Shown: positions 5,988 through 7,815 of the stretch, one piece after another | How the letters are laid out: every line of letters starts with the position of its first letter | Position numbering within the stretch: the stretch's first letter is position 1 | Source: Bacteroidota bacterium | GTDB lineage: Bacteria; Bacteroidota; Ignavibacteria; UBA10030; SZUA-254 | Length of the DNA: 7,815 nt | NCBI GenBank assembly: GCA_004322375.1 | Contig: SCUC01000136.1 | Location: 1-7,815 of the forward strand | Direction: 5' to 3' | Translations under genes and position numbers: made by a program | Notes under the pieces: generated by a model | What the model was told of the DNA's origin: nothing | Databases searched by the model: none | The model's input: the letters and a program-made list of their open reading frames with translations, nothing else

Positions 5988-6350
5988 ATGATGACGGGTA
6001 ACTATTCAAAGTGTAAGAATCACCCAAATGCGGTTTCAATCTCCATCGGAACTCCTAAAGGCTTCAATGGTGGACACGCCACTGAGCTAAAGCCAACTTG
6101 GGCGATGGTGAAAGCTGGATACACTTACGAAGAATACGTAATGTTCCTGATGGATAGGGGTGTTGATCCGAAAGAAGTGGCAAAGAAGTACGAAGGCAAA
6201 ATAATGCTTTGCTACGAGAAAGACCGGACCAACTGTCACAGAGGATATTTCGCCCGATGGATGAAAGAAACGATTGGGCTTGAGGTTCCTGAGTACGAAG
6301 TTCCAAAAGAATCAAGTAACGCTAATATAGGTCAAATGCTATTACTGTAA
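5988..6350 (+). CDS. DUF488-like protein
   Basis: This 120-aa protein matches the DUF488 pattern: an N-terminal Tyr-Ser segment (NYSKCK), the strand VSISIGTPKGF (16-26), KPTWAMVKAGYTYEEY (35-50), and the hallmark KIMLCYEKDRTNCHRGYFARWM (71-92), with Cys83-His84-Arg85 as the likely functional residues. DUF488 proteins are small and cytosolic; their biochemical activity is not settled. They occur widely in bacteria and also in phages. The length is typical. The C-terminus from about 101 is a low-complexity extension ending in MLLL. The start follows AAAGGA by nine bases; the next codon is also ATG. It is the first gene after the regulatory island and directly precedes a structured element and a putative DNA-modification gene, so a role with DNA or nucleotide modification is possible but inferred only from position. 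Confidence 0.82.
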   Translation: MMTGNYSKCKNHPNAVSISIGTPKGFNGGHATELKPTWAMVKAGYTYEEYVMFLMDRGVDPKEVAKKYEGKIMLCYEKDRTNCHRGYFARWMKETIGLEVPEYEVPKESSNANIGQMLLL

Positions 6351-6351
6351 T

Positions 6352-6422
6352 GCGGGTTCGTTGTTTGAGCATGTACTGCTACCAGCAGTAAGGTGTAGGT
6401 GATGAGCCTTCAACCCGCTCCA
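6352..6422 (+). ncRNA. tRNA-like structured element (degenerate, function unknown)
   Basis: GCGGGTT (6352-6358) pairs perfectly with AACCCGC (6412-6418) and is followed by T and CCA (6419-6422), as in a tRNA acceptor end. Between them is a 5-bp stem TACTG/CAGTA (6374-6378, 6386-6390) with a 7-base loop CTACCAG whose second base is T and sixth is A. This gives an anticodon-like ACC. A four-base variable region leads to a 17-base arm (6395-6411) with four of five stem pairs. Against a working tRNA: the D-arm region is too short and unpaired, and the T-loop lacks TTCRA. The middle hairpin can also pair as seven bp with a three-base loop. It begins right after the DUF488-like stop and ends 11 bases before the next start, so a riboregulatory leader or degenerate tRNA are both possible. 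Confidence 0.4.
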
Positions 6423-6433
6423 TTTTTGAAATT

Positions 6434-7738
6434 ATGTTTGTTGGTGCAATTAACGATAAGATGCGGAAATACCTTGCCTCTGAGAAAGAATCTTTCAGGG
6501 GTAAAAACATTTCTGTTATCGCATCAGGAAATTTCACCTCAGAACAAATTCTGTCAGGCGTGGCTCAATCAATTTACAGTTCTGATATTTCGCTTTACAG
6601 TTATGTTCTTGGTTGCTATTTCACGGGGATTCGTCCGGCGTTAGTCGTGAATGAGCCGGCATGGGAACACGTAATGAAGTTCGATAATGAACGTCTCACG
6701 GCTGCAATGGTAGTTATCTTAGCTATTGCAGAGTTCTGGAAGCAAAAGAACGATTACCAAAAGCGAATGTGCGGTCATTACCTCAGAAACTTTGATGCCT
6801 GCGTTGACAAGGCGCTTGATAAGCTAAGGAAAGCTAAGGCAAAGGTCAAGGTTGACCGATACTTTCACATGGACGCTGGGGAAATGATAGAAAGGGCAAT
6901 AAGTGAAGGTCGCACGATATTCTCATTCCTACCCACGTACAAAGGTGGATACGAGCGGATATTCAAGGTGTACGAGACTTTCTTTAGTTACCCTAATACG
7001 AACTACTCAGTCATTGACGATAAGCGGTATAAGGAGTTGCACGATTCGATAGTAGAAAGCCGTTGTGGTTATTTCATCTACGCAGACAGGAAGCTATACT
7101 CCAATCCCACAACGATGTTAGCGGGCAATAACCGGAAAGACATCTTCGTTTATACGAATTGTATCGAAAAGAAAAAATTCTTTTCGGCTCCCGCACTTAA
7201 TGAAGAAATAAAAAACTTCAAACTTCTAACTGATGAGGATGTGATTACAAAGGATAGTGTGGTTACGATTCAGCGAACGACAAACAACGTGATTAACCAT
7301 TACAGGAATTTGTTCTTGGCTAAGAAGGTAGCAAAGGTCGCAAACGGCGTGTTTTGTTTCTTGGTATTCCTGAATGAAAAGCTATTCGGATTCTTGATTT
7401 ACGATAAGTTAAAGTTTAAGCATTCAAGCGGTGGCTTATTCTTGTTATCTGATTTTGTGGTAAAGACAAAGCATAAGCGTCTCAGTAAGTTAGTGATTTG
7501 CATTGCGAAAGCCACAGACGTAATTCGGGTTATCGAGGAATCGTCTTTACAGATGTTCTATGGTCTCACCACGGCAGTCTTTACAAAGAATGCTGTTTCA
7601 ATGAAGTACAGGGGTGAGTGGGAACTCTATAAGCGGAACGAAGATAATTTGGTGTATGTAACCGGTATCAAACAGCGAACCACTCAACAGGAATTTTCTC
7701 ATTGGTATGAAAAACACTACTCAGCAGCTTCTCGATAA
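6434..7738 (+). CDS. Putative DNA-modification/antirestriction protein: methyltransferase-like N-terminus, Mom-like acyltransferase C-terminus
   Basis: This 434-aa protein resembles, from memory, a phage and mobile-element family annotated as putative antirestriction adenine methyltransferases. Residues 1-65 look like the start of a Rossmann-type methyltransferase: AINDKMRKYL, then VIASGNFTSEQIL (28-40) as a possible motif I and SSDISLYSYVLG (49-60) with acidic Asp51. At 163-174, FSFLPTYKGGYE sits where adenine methyltransferases carry DPPY, but the motif is altered. Residues about 285-395 resemble the phage Mu Mom/GNAT-like fold: RNLFLAKKV, LFGFLIYD, LLSDFVVKTKHKRLSKLVI (337-355), and TTAVFTKNAVSMKYRG (379-394). 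Mom modifies adenine to block restriction; the activity here is inferred. ATG 6434 is the first start after an in-frame stop at 6389 and has no clear ribosome-binding site. The 3' end overlaps the next gene by 32 bases. Confidence 0.65.
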   Translation: MFVGAINDKMRKYLASEKESFRGKNISVIASGNFTSEQILSGVAQSIYSSDISLYSYVLGCYFTGIRPALVVNEPAWEHVMKFDNERLTAAMVVILAIAEFWKQKNDYQKRMCGHYLRNFDACVDKALDKLRKAKAKVKVDRYFHMDAGEMIERAISEGRTIFSFLPTYKGGYERIFKVYETFFSYPNTNYSVIDDKRYKELHDSIVESRCGYFIYADRKLYSNPTTMLAGNNRKDIFVYTNCIEKKKFFSAPALNEEIKNFKLLTDEDVITKDSVVTIQRTTNNVINHYRNLFLAKKVAKVANGVFCFLVFLNEKLFGFLIYDKLKFKHSSGGLFLLSDFVVKTKHKRLSKLVICIAKATDVIRVIEESSLQMFYGLTTAVFTKNAVSMKYRGEWELYKRNEDNLVYVTGIKQRTTQQEFSHWYEKHYSAASR

Positions 7739-7815
7739 GCTAAATAAACAGCTTGAAGGTATAACGCCTTTTAAGCTTGCTCTGGTTGATCCGAAAAGTA
7801 TAGAGCTTGCTGAGA
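7707..7815 (+). CDS. Probable ParB-like-domain protein, N-terminal part (truncated by window end)
   Basis: An ATG at 7707, inside the end of the previous gene, opens a frame with no stop to the window end (36 complete codons). It reads MKNTTQQLLDKLNKQLEGI, a helix, then FKLALVDPKSIELAE. The last part resembles the beginning of ParB N-terminal/nuclease-like domains, in which a hydrophobic strand precedes a DP..I.L.E.NAR motif; the diagnostic NAR and following residues lie beyond the window. Phages often carry ParB-like proteins next to DNA-modification enzymes, which supports the guess. The 32-base overlap suggests translational coupling. An AGGA (7689-7692) lies rather far upstream. Confidence 0.5.
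   Translation, partial: MKNTTQQLLDKLNKQLEGITPFKLALVDPKSIELAE

Noticed and set aside
6398..6418. Hammerhead ribozyme core (GTGATGAG near the end of the tRNA-like element)
   Set aside because: The required CTGATGA start and the downstream GAAA strand are absent.
6352..6422. Functional tRNA-Gly (anticodon ACC)
   Set aside because: The D-arm is too short with no GG, the T-loop lacks TTCRA and a T-stem pair is mismatched, so only a tRNA-like call is justified.
6399..6644. 81-aa plus-strand frame overlapping the Mom-like gene
   Set aside because: It is a frame shadow of the longer gene; its sequence has no coherent motif and it overlaps the structured element.

Overview
The window looks like the replication and DNA-modification region of a temperate phage, prophage or phage-derived element. 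All recognisable genes lie on the plus strand, tightly packed, with little intergenic DNA except around 5756-5987 and 6351-6433. A replication organizer followed by a DnaC-type helicase loader, an orphan cytosine methyltransferase, a small SF2 helicase and several lineage-specific small proteins is a typical phage early-region layout. The host cannot be fixed. The DNA is moderately AT-rich, several genes carry Shine-Dalgarno sequences, and one promoter matches the sigma70 consensus. The first protein resembles ones I associate with Bacteroidota/FCB-group phages and mobile elements, but this is weak.

Layout. (1) 1-642: the 3' part of a gene whose frame is already open at base 1. It begins with nonapeptide repeats (probably a beta-solenoid) and ends in a conserved phage-type C-terminal domain. 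(2) 693-2070: replication initiation pair, an N-terminal-helical replisome organizer overlapping a DnaC/IstB-like AAA+ loader. (3) 2067-3581: C5-cytosine DNA methyltransferase, coupled by an ATGA overlap, with an unusual region of five tandem repeats between motifs VIII and X. (4) 3616-5755: an unrecognised 199-aa protein, a possible 16-codon leader ORF, an SSL2-like SF2 helicase and a 91-aa unknown. (5) 5756-5987: a regulatory island with a near-consensus promoter, a very short transcribed unit ending in a 12-bp hairpin, and a second copy of the promoter's spacer/-10 sequence upstream of the next gene. (6) 5988-7815: a second cluster with a DUF488-like protein, a structured, tRNA-like intergenic element, a two-domain protein (methyltransferase-like N-terminus and Mom-like acyltransferase C-terminus) and the start of a probable ParB-like-domain gene.

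How it fits together. The first cluster would open the origin, load the host or phage replicative helicase and methylate phage cytosines. The second cluster looks like a separately controlled DNA-modification or antirestriction module. The strongest leads for something unusual are the Mom-like fusion with its neighbours, the tRNA-like element at 6352-6422, and the promoter-hairpin unit at 5776-5886. Every functional call rests on motif reading by eye; no database search was run.
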